The position numbers and the translations under genes were made by a program. The notes beneath the pieces are model-generated. The model had not been told where the DNA came from, did no database searches, and saw only the letters and a list, made by a program, of their open reading frames with translations. From Zingiber officinale (Eukaryota > Streptophyta > Magnoliopsida > Zingiberales > Zingiberaceae), in NCBI RefSeq assembly GCF_018446385.1, contig NW_024589883.1, positions 1 through 64,000 on the forward strand: a DNA stretch of 64,000 nucleotides. Direction: 5' to 3'. How positions within the stretch are numbered: the stretch's first letter is position 1; the number at the start of each line of letters is the position of its first letter. Below, piece by piece: positions 10,646-25,600 of the stretch.

Positions 10646-13600
10646 ATGCTCAAGTCGGTCCCACAGCACACAGTCACGTCACCAAGGGGGTCCCTGCATC
10701 AATTTGTTCATCAAATGAGCCTCAAACATTCTGTCATGGAAGCTAGGCAGAAGATGTCCTTATCTGCCTTTCCTGAAAAAAGAGGCAAGGTAAAATCTTT
10801 GCAGCAATCGGATGCTCATGTGACCAGTGACCATCCTTTGAAGCTTAAAGAACACAGATTAGATATTGGAGATGAAAATTATGATTTGTTGGGATATGAA
10901 GTTTACTCTGGGAAACTTGTTCTAGATAATAAAAACAAAAGCACAACTGCTGATGAACAAATTGGATCAAGGATTGGAAACTCTGATAGTATTGATGCAA
11001 AGCTTTCAAGCAAAGCCCTAGCTTGGGGTTCCCATGTGCTACATGTTGGCGATGTCATATCAGTGAGTTCAACAAGTTTTTCTTTTAGTGGAAAAGATTC
11101 TCTCATGCTTTCTGTAAAATTCCTTGTTTTTTTTTTTGATAATTTTGACCCACTTCTGGCAGGTTTCATATACTGCTTGTTTCCGACATTTTACTGTTCA
11201 TGCATACCCTCTCAGAAGAAGATCATGTGGTCTTTCTTGTTTTGTGAAACCTCAAAGATATCAAAAAGATTTTTGTTTTGTAGCATCTAATCCAGAGGAA
11301 GCCGTAAGGTGGGTCCAGAGCTTTGCAGATCTCCAATGCTACATAAACTGCTCGCCGCATCCAATAGTGTCTTGCAAGAAGCAGTCTACAAATGTAGTGG
11401 CATCTGAGCCTCTGTATGCCATTCCATATATAAAATGCAAAAGTCAACCAAGGATATTAGTGATTTTGAATCCTCGTTCTGGGCATGGTTGTTCAAGTAA
11501 AGTATTCCATAATAAAGTTGAGCCAATTTTTAAGGTGTGACAGGTCTTCTACATTCTTGACTAGGAAATAGTAGAAACTAAAAAATATCTTCAATTATTG
11601 AAAATCTGACACTACTATGAGTGTTTATGCTTGTTTATTCACAGAGAAGCTTATTGACAGCTTGCAGGCTTTGTAATGGAAGTGGTTAAAACAGAATATG
11701 CTGGTCATGCAAGAGAACTTGCTTCCACTGTAGAAATCAGCACCTACCCTGATGGTATGCTAACATAGGTTGGTTGGCTTAGATTTACACTTGAAAATCA
11801 AAAGCTTACTGTCTCACTACTGAAAATGTCTCAGGAATAGTATGTGTTGGAGGAGATGGCATTGTGAATGAGGTACATTGATTTTGCTTTCCGCTATTTA
11901 CTCATCTTGTTTTGTGCATTTTATTTGTTTGGGTAAGTTAAAGTTGATTAAGAAAATCATTAGATGCAATAATAGAAATTCCTTGATAAGTGTGCATTAC
12001 TAGTGCCAAAGGCTAAAAAAGTTTTGCAAAATGTTGCCCATCTTCTTCCACTTCATTCTACCACTTTTTCACCTCCAGCTCCTCATTACTCTACTGTTTC
12101 ATAGTTGCCAACGTCCTGTTGAGTCTGCCTTCTTTGGCCAATGATCTGTTACAATGAATCAAAATTTAATAATTCAAATTTCCAGCTAGGATAAGCTAAG
12201 TTAGGTTGTCTCTTTCTGATTTTTAGTTAAAAAGACTGGCAATTGTGCATCAATTTCCTTTAACCTGATTGATTATTTCTTTTTAGTGATCACCATCTTA
12301 TGAGCTTGTCACTAAATTGACCAATTTGAATGGACAACTACTATGGAGAACTAACTTATCCCTTCCTGGAATCTTATCAACTTTGTGCTAATGCTTTTTC
12401 TCCTTTGTAGAACTATTGCATCTCCCTTACTCTTTGTAAATTTTTCTTTGCTCTCTTCCTTTTTAAGTAAGTTTAGGTGGTATGTCTCTCCCAGTGATTC
12501 TTTTATTCACTTTCTGTACATATTTTATTTTTATAATCTGTACAGTAAGCACAACATGATTTGCTGAAAATTAATATTTTTTGTACTTGTCTACCCTGCC
12601 AGAACTTTGATAGAAACCATGGAATTACAACATTGCTGAAGTCAATACATTTGGTTGTGAAAATTGACAGATGAATATCTGGTGCATTGATATATCTTGC
12701 TTAATATCTCTGCTGCAGATTTTGAATTTTATAGGACAGGAGCTGAACTAACATTTTAGCATCTTCCTATGAGCATTTTGAAGCTGATCAATGATATTGC
12801 AATTATATTGTGACTGCATGATCTATATTAATAGGTCTCCTTTACGTCTCGGCTTTTTTGGTATTAGATCAATTATGAACTCTATATGAACTTTGACACC
12901 AACTCTCAATGATGCCAATAACCTACTGGCTTCCTATGGTTCTTTTTCTTAGTCTGTTTGTCATCTGCCCGATAATTCACCTTTCCTGTGATGTTATATA
13001 ATTCTATAGACCAAGCATTGGCTATTTGAAATTTGATAATTAGCTTACACGATCATGCAGGTACTTAATGGTCTTCTGAGCAGAGATAACCAGAAGGAAG
13101 CACTTTCTATTCCAATTGGCATCATTCCTGCTGGTTCAGACAATTCACTAGTCTGGACTATTTTGGGGGTCAGGGATCCTATTTCTGCTGCAATGGCTAT
13201 TGTAAAGGTAGGTTCGTAACTAACTGGAACTAGCTGAAGCATAATCTTCTTCTCAACATTCTTGATGGTTTTCTGTCAGTTTGCATTCCTCATTTAATTA
13301 TATTTGTTATTTTGAGCAATTTATGTGTTCCTAGATTTTCCAAAAATATCTCACAGTTGTTTTAGTATAGTTCTGGTTTGTTTGTAGATATTCCAATTGG
13401 AAAGAAATTTCTTGCTGAATCTGTCATTTTGCTTCTGTAAATGATTTTTTTCTTATTTCTCTGTTGTTACCTTCCAAACACAGGGTGGACTGACTTCTAC
13501 TGATGTTTTTGCTGTTGAATGGATTCAGAGTGGAGCTATTCATTATGGGTCAACTGTTTCATACTTTGGCTTTCTTAGTGATGGTAAATTTTTTTTATTG

Positions 13601-16600
13601 TCTCTCTGGTTCTAGCTTCAATTGTTTTAAACTGGCTGCCTTTTTAGATGTTAATATAAATGAAGTTTCCTACATTTCCATATGATCATTGGTAAATCTA
13701 TTTCTAAAAATGCCGATTGGATATATAGTTGGCAGCATTTAAATATGTAGCAAGAATAGATACTTCTCTGATAGAATTTAATGTGCCTGATTTCAGTGTC
13801 ATAACTTGCTAGTGAGTCAGTTTATAGCACCAAATATTAGTGGCTCATCTAATGCAAGTGCTAGCAGGAATGATAACTAGGATTCTTGTGAGGAAGTGTG
13901 ATTCTTCTCTTTTCTGTAAAATTGTTGCTATTATCATGAATCTTTAGTTTGGATGATATGAGTATCCATTAGTATTTCCATTTAGTCAAAGTAGTTTTAG
14001 TATAACTTAGGCCCTTGTCCAAGTCACAATACTTTCTAGTGAATCCAGTCCACCATGTATCTACATGATTTGCATTCAATTCTTGTTTTTATCCTTGAAT
14101 TGATTCAATGTGGTAAGAAGTTGGCATGCCAATACATGCTAATTTACTATATTCTTAAATAGGGGTATTTGTCTAGTGAGTTTAGTCCCTTATTAGTAGT
14201 TCTAGCCCATGAATAAATTTATATCAAAAATGAATACAATGCAATTTTTTTTTTGGTTTTTCCCAAATTCTATATAGTATGAGAGCCACTCTCTATAAGG
14301 ATCTATAGAGGTATCCCTTCGTGATCTCTCCCTCTCTCAATCATTCTTTCTCTATCCCTTATTTGTGCTTTCCGAACTGCCATGCATTACCTGGCCTTGG
14401 TTTCTCTCATACTTATCTTCCACGAAGTCTATGCAAGCTCATTGGTAAAATTTTCTCTCTTAAATCAACTTCAATTACATTAAATAGAGTTTTCATTGGT
14501 CTTCTACTATCCATCACACATTTAATTTTATTGACTCAACTTGTCTAATAATAGAATGCATGGATTATCTTTGAACATGTATGTTCTGTCTCGACCTGTT
14601 TTTTTTCTCTCTCTTTTTTTAAAAATTTTTTTTTTCGAGTGATGTACATAAAAGTGAACTTTAAGAGGGTTGGATAACTAACCTTGAAGGTTTGGTTCAT
14701 TTGATATATAGAAGGAATTGCTAAAGAATAAAATAATTATTAAGGAATAGAATTGACATTGAATATATTAGCAATGCCAATTCGTTAATTTGGTTTGCAG
14801 GAAGAAATGGATACTTCATTTGAATTCCTATGTTTCATTTGTAGTAATATTATCAGTAATATAGAAGTAATTGTTTTCACAAAGATAAAGTAGTCCTTCA
14901 TGAAATAATTGGTTCAATTCATCCAATTCACAAGACATGTTTGGCCTGGCTGCCCGACATCCACGTTTCTCCATGGAGTAAGAATTGGTAATTTTCAGAG
15001 GATTGAATAAAAGAGTGATAGCTATTCTGCAATTAATGAATAAGTGTTCCTATGGAATTTGTATTCGGGCTTATTTTTGTAACCAAATATTAAAAAACTT
15101 ATTTCTTAAGAGTTTACAGGGAATAACTATTCATATTAACTAAGCATATCATTAGTGTTTGTGGAAAGAATTGATGTGGAAAAATTCACATTCCTTACAT
15201 AATGGGAATATCCAACATTGTATACAAAATTAGAATATAAGAGAGAATAGGAAACTAATTATTCCTAAAGATATCTTTCTAACTAAATCCCTTAATTTAA
15301 GGGATTTCTTACTCTGTTCTCAAGCTGTTTATTCCTGTTATTTCTATGTTGCTCGACACTCCCTCAGGCCGAGGAATATATATTTTCCATTCCTAACTTG
15401 ACTATAAGATCATGCAATCTAGAACTGTTCAGTCTCTTTGTTAACACATCAACAAATTATAATTTTAAAGGGACATATGACATACACACTAATTCTTTCT
15501 TCAATTTTTCCTTGATGAAATGCATATCAATTTCACTATGCTTAGTCCTATCATATTGAATAGGATTATGAACAATATTGTTACTTGACTTATTGTCACA
15601 ATAGAGTTTCATGGGGCATTCCTATTTGATTTTCAAATAATCTAGAATAATCTTCAAACAGAGTAGTTGACATAATCCTTGAGCAATGACCCTAAATTCT
15701 AATTTTGCAAATAATCTTGCCACCACATTTGCTTTCTGCTCCTTTATGTCACCATATTACCATCAAGGTAAGTACAATATCCTGTAGTTGATCTTCTATC
15801 TACTAGAGAACTTGCATAGTTTCCATCTATATAAGCTTCTAAAGCTAGTGTTGTTGGTTGGTCCTAGGAAGATCATATCGGTTCCACTGTACAAAAATTT
15901 TGTACAAGTGTCGAACCTTTCCTAACAACCTATTGTGTTCTTTAGAAATTAAATTCGGAATCGCAAACGGAACTTAACGTTATTGATTCCAAATTTAACT
16001 TATCTGTTCTTAGTGGTTTAGACTTAGATCGCAAACGATACTTAACATTATAGATCCAAATCCACCTAGGTTACAAATTTAATTAAATATTAATTTCGGA
16101 AATCGGCTCCCAGGTCAAACATGGCGAGGCACATGACCTTCTTGGGTATGGGAACATCCACCACTGCCTCGACAAAGCCTCTTAACGAAATTCAATATTT
16201 AATTTTCTTATATAACCTTAGGTTTAACCAAAAGGAACAATCGAATCACAAGATCGACAAATAAAATAAAAGAAACACAACTTCGAATTACAAATCCGAA
16301 AATCTAGAATCTCTAGCCTCTTGTGTTTGAAATTCATACAAAGAAAAACTAGTATGATGCGGAAAACAATTACTAGTTATACCTTTCTTTGTAAGCAATA
16401 ACCTCTTGATCTTCTACCGTATTCCTCTTCTTATCTCGGACGTTGTGTGGGCAACGATCTACCGAGATGAGAACCACCAACACCTTCCTTCTTGCAAGAT
16501 TCGGCCACCAACCTTCAAGCTCCAAAGGATGCAAGAGCAAAGCCTCCTTTCTCTCCTTCTCCTAGCTAGAACCAACCACCAAGGACTCCTCTAGTGTTGA

Positions 16601-19600
16601 TGCCACCGACCACTAAGGAGGAAGAGAAAAGGAGAAGAGCAAGGAACTAGGGCCGACCACCACCAAGGAAGAGAGGAGAGGAAAATAGAATAGAGTTATG
16701 TAAGGTGAGGCACCTCTACCCCCTCTTTTATATTCCTTGGTCTTGGCAAATAAGGAAATTTAATTATAATTAAAATTCCCTTATTCTCCTAGCTATTGGT
16801 TAATAAGGAAAATTTAATTAAACTTTCCTTTTAACCCTCATCATGGCTGACCACATCACAAGCTCCAAATAAGGCAAGTTTTAACCACAAAATTAAAACT
16901 TCCTTATTTGTTTCCGGAAATTTTAAAATAAAAATTTCTCTATTAATTTTTTTCCCTTCATGGTTGGTTATAAAAGGAAATTTTATAAATTAAAATCTCT
17001 CTATTAAAACATGTGGATGATTCCCAAAAAGGAAAGTTTTCTCTAAAATTAAAATCTCCCTTTCAATCTACAAATAAGGAAAGATATCAAATCTTTTCTT
17101 AATCTTTTGTAGAAATTTATAAAAGGAAATATTTAATTTTAAAACTCTCTTTTTAAATCATGAACATGGTTACAAAAAAGGAAAGTTTAATCAAAAAATT
17201 TAAATCTTCCTTTTATCTACAAATAAGGAAAGATATCAAATCTTTCACTTAATCTTTTGTAGAAAACTATAAAAGGAAAGATTTAAATTTAAACTCTCTT
17301 TTAAAACCATGGCTTCCACACAAGGAAATATTTTAAATAAAATCCCTTTTATTTTATATGTGGACGACCACACCTAGCTTGGGCTTAAAGCTAGGGCCGA
17401 CCACTAATCTTAGCTCAATCCCTTGTCTTTGGCCGGCCCAAGCTTGGGCTCCAAGCTTGCTTGGTCGACCACCTAAGGGTGGGCAGGAAGTGGGTATATG
17501 GTGGGTATAATTCTCTATATATAAGAGGCTACGATAGGGACCGAGAGGAGGAATTGATTTTGGTCTCCCGATGAAATTAAGCTTCCCGTGTTCGTCCCGA
17601 ACACCCAACTTATTTTCATCAATAATAATTCATATCACTAAAGAATTATTATTGAACTACCGCACCAATCCCAAATTACATTTTGGGCTCCTTCTTATCA
17701 TGAGTGTGTTAATCTTCATGTATTTAAGATGTCGGATGTCCACTAATTAATTGAGTTACTGTCATTTTAATTAATATCTTAGTCCAAGAGTAGTACCACT
17801 CAACCTTATTTTCGTGTCGGACTAAGTCCACCTGCAAAGTTTAACATTACAATCCTTATGAGCTCCTCTTGGGGACATTATCAACCTAGATTACTAGGAC
17901 ACAGTTTCCTTCTATAATAAACAACACACACTATAAGTAATATCATTTCCCAACTTATCAGGCCTATTGATTTATCGAGCTAAATCTCACCCTTTGATAA
18001 GTCAAAGAAATAAATACTAAATATATGTGCTTGTTATTATATTAGGATTAAGAGCACACACTTCCATAATAACTAAGGTCTTGTTCTTTTATTAAATTGG
18101 TATAAAAAGAACTTATCTTAAATGGTCCTGCTCAATACACTCAGAATGTACTAGTGTAATTTATCAGTCAAGATAAACTAATACCTAATTACACTACGAC
18201 TATTCCAATGGTTTGTTCCTTTCCATCTCAATCGTGAGCTACTGTTTATAATTTATGAGGAATTGATAACATTATCTTCTGTGTGTGACACCATACACTA
18301 TACTATCTACAATATAAATTAATTGAACAACTACACTTAGCTTATAAATGTAGATATTTGACCAATATGATTTTTATTTCTAAATAAATGTTTATACAAA
18401 AAGCTAGGCTTTTAGTATACATTCCAACAAGTATCTCATTTCTCTTGAACAAAATTCTCTTTCCAGGAGTGCATTTTAAGTAATATAATACTCTGTAAGT
18501 AGCTTGAAGGTGAGATTCTCTTGAATCATGCATGAATTGGCTGATTACACATTTACACTCACAACATGTGCTATGTCTGGACAAGTGTGAGCAAGCTATA
18601 TGAGTCTACCAACCAACCTCATACATTCTTTTGTCAACAATTAGTTCTTTCTTAGATGCTCCTATGTTGTGGATTGGATCCATCGGACTAGAAATCAATT
18701 TACACCTAATGTTCCTTGTTTCAGCTAATAGATCAGTCCTATACTTCTATTGAGAAATAAAAATTCCTCGTAGAGTATGCTACCTCAATACCAAGGAAGT
18801 ACTTCAGTTTCCCAGTTCCTTTATTTCAAACTCCCTATCAATTTCGGCTTTATATCATGTTTTTTCTTTTTCATCATTTTCGGTTACAACGATATCATCT
18901 ACATGACTAGAAGAGTTGTCACCTCCCTTACTGTTGAGTGCTTAACAAAGAGAGTATGATCCCCTTGGCTTTGGTTATATCCAGACTTCTTCATGACTTT
19001 TGCAAATCTTCCAAACCATGCCCTAGGAGCTTGTTTTAGAGCATAAAGAGTCTTCCTCAGTTTACCTACTATGTTACCAGTATCCCTTGCAAACCCTGGT
19101 GAGAGGTTTACATAAATTTCTTCAACTAAATCTCCATGGAGAAATGCGTTCTTAACATCATAATGTAGGAGTTGTCAGTTGAACTGTGCAACTAAAGATA
19201 GTAAAACTCTGATCGTATTTATTTTTACAATGAGAGCGAAGGTCTCCTGAATCCCCATAAGTCTGACTATAACCTTTGGCCACCAACCTAGCTTTATGTC
19301 TCTAAGAGAGTCGTTTGCTTTGTATTTTATTGTGAAAAATCACTTACAATAAGCAATGTTCTTCCCCTTTGGTTTCTTAACAACCTCCCATGTCTTATTC
19401 TTTTTTAATGCATCTATTTCCTCCCTCTTGGCATCCCTCCATTCCCTTTTTGATAATGCCTCAAAAATAGTATTGGGAATAGTCATGGTATTTAGACACA
19501 ATGAATCTTTTGTGGGATGGTGATAGATGTTTAAAAGAAACATAGTGAGATAGAGGGTAGAGATGGTGTTTGGTGCATTCTCTAGTACTTTTTCTAATAG

Positions 19601-22600
19601 CAATGGGAAGGTCAAGGCTATCTGTTAGGTCAGTGGATGATTCAGGAGGTTGCAAAGATGGGTCAGATCTTAACATGATCTCAACATCAAGGTCGGCGGT
19701 TTGTGGTTGAGGTTCTTGGACTTGTACTGCTTCTGGAGCGGTCTTTCTCCTTGAATACACTTGAGGAATACTTGGAGTATCACAAGAAACACTTGGAGGA
19801 GACTCACTAGATGGAATAGGAATGGAAGATGATTTGGTACAGACTTGAGTAGGAGAAAGATCAAGAGTGTTAATGGGTTCAAATGACTCATAAGTGCTAT
19901 CTTTTGTCACTAAAATCTCCCCCTGAGAATAGGACTTAGAGAAGAACGAAGTATCTTCAAAGAAGGTAACATTAACCAAGATGTAAACTTTTGAGACGAA
20001 AGGTGGTAACACTTGTACCCTTTTTGAGTGGATGAGTAACCAAGGAAGACACATTTGATGACACGAGGGTTTAGTTTACCTCGAAGTGGACTATGGATAT
20101 GGATAAAAGTAGTGCACCCAAAAATCATAGGAGGAAGTCCATTTGTGGTTCAGAAATGAGGATAAAAAACATTGAGGAGTTGCATGAGACTTTTATTGTC
20201 TAACACACATGAGGGAAGTCTATTTATCATGTATGTGGCATTACGGATAGCCTCTCCCCAATAGGATTTTGGGACACTATTGTGGAAAAGAATGACATGA
20301 GTAGTGTTAAGTAAATATCCATTTTTTCTTTCTGTTATTCCATTCTATTAGGGTATATGAACAATAAGATGAATCATGAATAATCCCCTGGGATTGGAAA
20401 TAGGAGGATAAGGTTTGGTTGAAGTAATCTCTAGCGTTATCGGTTCTAAAGCTTTTGATTTTCACTCCAAATTGATTTTGAATTATTGAGTGAAAATTAG
20501 GAATAATAATGCTGACAACAGATTTTTGTTTGAGGAGAAATACTCATTTAACCCGAGTGCAATTATCAATTAAGGAGACAAATCATCGAGCCCCATAAAC
20601 ATTGGGAATATTAGAAGGACCCCATATGTCATTATGAATTAAAGAAAAGGGTACATGAGAATGCTTTGTCAATTTGCAAACATCACACTGAAATTTAGAA
20701 ACATTCAATTCTTGAAAAATATGAGGAACGTTGGTGATACAACCAAATGTTATCTTTATTAGAAGAACCGTGAAAGGACAAAAACAAATTATTTTTTTTA
20801 GTGGATTCAAGGTAGTAAAGACCACTATGTTCCTTAGCAAGTCCAATCCTCCTCCCCGAGTCGTGATTCTGGAAAACACAATGAGAAGGGGGAAAAAATG
20901 GCATGATAGTGAGTAGCTAATTTTTGAATGAAAACAAGGTTGACAAACAATTTTGGTACATGGAGGACACTTTTAAGGATAAGGCTTGGGGTAAGGTGAA
21001 CATTTCCAAAACCAGTAATAGTAGCTAAAGATCCATTGGCTACTACAATTTTTCTATTACTTGGGTTGGGGTTATAAGTGTGGAAAATTTAAGAATTGAG
21101 AGTCATGTGGTTTGTGACACTGGAGTCTATTATCCATGAGTTATCAAAAAAATTATTAGAGGTATTCATGCAAAAAGGGAGTGAGGGGATACATGAGAGA
21201 ATCAAAGCACGCACCAAATGGTTTATCAAGAGAATCCAACAATCTTCGAAGTTTCTCAATTTCTACACAGTTGAATCCTCCTAGGATTGAGCTGTCTTTA
21301 GTGTGGGATTACTCGATTAGGTGTGCCTAAGGTTTATGTTGCCCCCACGACTTCCCCATTCTCGACTTGGTAGTTTATCAATTAGTTTTCAATACGTCTC
21401 TTTGGTGTGGCGCGGTTTCTTATAGTAGTTGCACCAAAGATGGACTCTATTGTCTTTAGTCAGAGGCGCACCACACTTATCTTTCAGTTTTGGAAGGGTT
21501 GATCCAGCCATGAGTTGGGGCTCAAGCATCACACTTCGTCGACTTTTCTTAGCTCGGAGTAGAGAGATCGCCTTTGCTAAGGACGGTATGCAGTCTTTGC
21601 TAATGATTTGGATCCGGATCGGATCAAATTCAGGATTTAAGCCGGCCAAAAAATCATATACACGCTCATTTTCAATAAAATTCTTCAAAACAACAGCATC
21701 TATAGCACATTGCATCTCAATTACTTGGTAATAATCCAATTTGTGCCACAGATTTTGTAAAATCGTGGCATATTCAATTATTGATTTATCTCCTTGCTTA
21801 GAAGCATTTGCTTTGACTTTGAGTTCATAAACTTGAGCAACATTACAGGCTTTTGAGTAAGTGCGGGTAAGGTCGTATCAAATTTCATTAGCAGTAGAGA
21901 GAAACATATATGTATCACCGGTGGATGGTTCCATAGAATCCCATAACCAAGACATAATCATAGAGTCTTTTTCATCCCATGCCTCAAAAACTGATCAGTC
22001 GTGGCAAGACCCTGTCCCAAGGATATGGCTAAGTTTCCCTTTGCCTTTGAGGTACGTACAAACCACCTGAGACCATTTCAAGTAGTTTCTTCCCGTTGAG
22101 TCTATTTGAAGCCTGAATATTTTGCAGATCACCAATTTTCTGGACTGAATTACACACAATAGGTTGGCTAGGATTGCTGGAAATGGCTGTTTGAGAATCA
22201 GATGATGAAGAAATGCAGAAGCTGAAAGGAAAAAAGAGAGAATTAGCAATGAAGGCTAAAACTCTGATACCATGTGGAAAGAATTGAAGTGAAAAAATTG
22301 ACACTCCTTATATAATGAAAATACCCAGTATTATATACAAAATTACAACAGAAGAGAGAATAGGAAATTAATTATTCCTAAAGATATCTTTCTAACTAAA
22401 TCCCTTAGCTTAAGGGATTTTCTACTCTGCAAACTATTTACAACTGTTCGATAGTGTTGCAATTGAAATGCATCTAGAGTGGTGTTTGGAAAGAATACTT
22501 TAGAGTGGTTTGTTATATTGTTGGTCCAATTGAAAACAGACTTATAATTGGATCAAAAAATAACTTGTATAAAAGAACTAACAACTAACATGATAACTAA

Positions 22601-25600
22601 TAGAGATATTCCCTTATGTGAGAATAATTATATATTCTAACACTCCGTCAAACTGTAGCATATTATATTGAACAATCTTCTGCTAATTACATGAAATAGA
22701 AAAGATTACTGAAAATTGAAAATTAAGTCTAACTACAATTCTCAATGAAGATATCCAAGATTCAGCTATAGTATAGTGTTTAAGAGTTATGGTAAATGTA
22801 ATGCTGAAATCTTTTAGTGTTCCAAAAGAGAACTTCAAAATGTTATTGTTTTCTTGAGTTTTTGTCAAACTGAAGGTCTATAGGATTTTAAAGTTTGTGA
22901 AGATGAAGAGACAAATGTGAAAGGATTACAGGAAAAGAGATATATTTGGATGAAATTAGGTTTTCAACATCTGCTCTAGAAAGGAGATTACTCACCTAAG
23001 TACTTGGATAACACCTATTCTAATTGTTTTAGATTCTAAAGGAGTAGATTATACCCCTAGGTTTCTGTTTATTAATTGCTAATGGTTGGTATTTAAGATT
23101 AGTGGTTGTCTCAAAAGTTCAATGATTGTTTGAAATAGTTAACAACTTGGTATATATTAATAAACATCCTCTCCATCATGTTAGCTTTGAAATGCTTGCT
23201 GACCCAAATGCCAAAAGTTGTTTTAAATGATTTTAAATGATTGTTTTTGATTCGTTAGCAACAATAGAACAGGATAAAATTCTTTTGAATATAAATGAGG
23301 ATATATTAGGGGATCAAGCCTAATGACATATTAGTAGGATAAAGACTTGATTGTTATTATGTATTTGATTCGTTAGCAACTGTATCATTGCTTATATTTA
23401 CTGTTTAGAGGCTATATATGATAATCATTGATGTTCAAATGTAGTTTTGGAACTCTCGGAGAAGTATCAAAAGCGCTTTGGTCCATTACGCTACTTTGTT
23501 GCCGGCTTTCTCAAATTTCTGTGCTTGCCAAACTATAGCTTTGAATTGGAGTATCTTCCCATGTCGAAGAAATCAGAAAACCCTGTGGAAGAGGTTTTTG
23601 AAGATCAAGGCAGAGCTGATATGTCTGAGTTTTATGCAGACATAATGCGCAGGTCAAGAAAAGAAGGAATACCAAGGGTTTCAAGTTTATCCAGTATTGA
23701 TTCATTGATGTCTCCAAACAGAACACCTATTGAAGAAATAGACACTGGGGGTAGAACACCTGCTTGTAGTGAGCCATCTGATTATGTTAGAGGAATCGAT
23801 CCCAAAACGAAGCGCCTTTCCTCAGGAAAAGGCAACTTGGTGACTGAGCCAGATGAAGTACTTCATCCTCAACCTCATCTTTCTACCAACTCTAACTGGC
23901 CAAGGACCAGGTCAAAGTCAAGGACAGATAAAACCCGAGTTGACCTGAGTGGTGCAAATGATACAAGGGGCACGAGAGCATCAGTGATGCTGTATGATAA
24001 AGAAGATAATTCATCCACAGTTTCAGATCCTGGACCAGTCTGGGATGCTGAACCAAGGTGGGGCACAGGACCAAAATGGGATGCAGAACCCAACTGGGAA
24101 GTTGCGAATCCTGTTGAATTGCTGGTGCCACCAGTTGATATTGAACTAGGATCAACGAAGGAACTGGTCCCAAGCTTGGAGGACAAATGGGTTGTCAAAA
24201 AGGGCAGATTTCTAGGTGTTCTTGTGTGCAACCATTCCTGCAAAACTGTTCAGAGTTTGAGTTCTCAGGTTGTGGCACCGAAAGCTATACATGACGACAA
24301 CAGTCTAGACTTGTTGTTAGTTGGTGGAAGTGGGAGGTTAAGATTATTAAGATTTCTCATTTCTTTGCAGTTTGGTAAGCATATAGCCCTCCCCTATGTG
24401 GACTACATCAAGGTATGTTCATGCCTAACCCCCAGCTTGTGTGTGCTTCAGCTTTCCCTCTAATTTTGTTCTTTGTTTGACTTCTTGTTATTTATTTCTA
24501 CATTTAATTCTTTCAGTTATTTCAAATTAAGAGTAGCTTACTCTTCTATTCTCATAAAGCTTTTATCACCTGCAACTTACATCAATTAAACTTGAGTGTA
24601 ACAGGCTATCATTTTGACCAAGAGCTCTGTATTTATTGTAGTATATTAGGAGTCACGGAATAAGAGCACTCTTCCAGATTTGAAAAAAAGATAATATTAG
24701 TAGTTACTAATTCTATTATTGTTTAGTCGATTAGTGGGACTAAATCAAACTTTTGGGACGATTTAGGTGAAATATTACAAAACATTCTGCCAAATGAAAT
24801 GATTTTCATAGGAGGTGATGTAAATGAGTATGTCGGAGTGAAAAATGATAAATATGAGAGGATACATGGGGGTTATGAGTTTGGAACGAGAAATGAGGAA
24901 GGGAAAATTATATTAGATTTTGCGATAGCATATAACCATATATTAGCTAATACGTTTTTTTAAGAAAAGAGAAGAACTCTTAGTCACGTTTAAAAATGGG
25001 AATAATAAATCGCAAATTGATTTTCTTATGGTTAGGAAGAATGATAGATTGTAAAGATTACAAGGTCGTCCTTGAAGAAAACTTAACTATCCAACATAAG
25101 TTAGTAGTGTTGGATATATGCCTCAAATACAGTATCAATAAAAAGAAAATCTATACGACTCCTAGAATTAAGTGGTAGAAGTTAAAGGATGGGAAGCAAA
25201 ATATATTTAAGTAGAAAGTAGTAGTACAAGCATTAGGTGAAATATACGATGACTCTAATATGACATAGGATAAAGATGGTATTAAAGTTAAAAATAGTAG
25301 CTAAGAGTGTACTCGGTGAGTCAAAGGGACATGCACCACTAAAGAATCTTGGTGGTGGAATGAAAAAGTACAAAAGAAAGTGAAGGAAAAATGAATAGCT
25401 TATAAGGAATTATATATTTATAAGAATAAGGAAAATTTTAAAAAAAATATACAATAGTCAAGAAAGAATCTGAGAAAATAGTGAATGAAGCAAAGAATGA
25501 AACTTTTGAACGATTATAGCAAAAATTGGATGCAAAAGAAGGGGAAAGGGACATTTATAGAATAGCTAAAGTGAGATAAAGTAAGTCGAGAGATCTTATT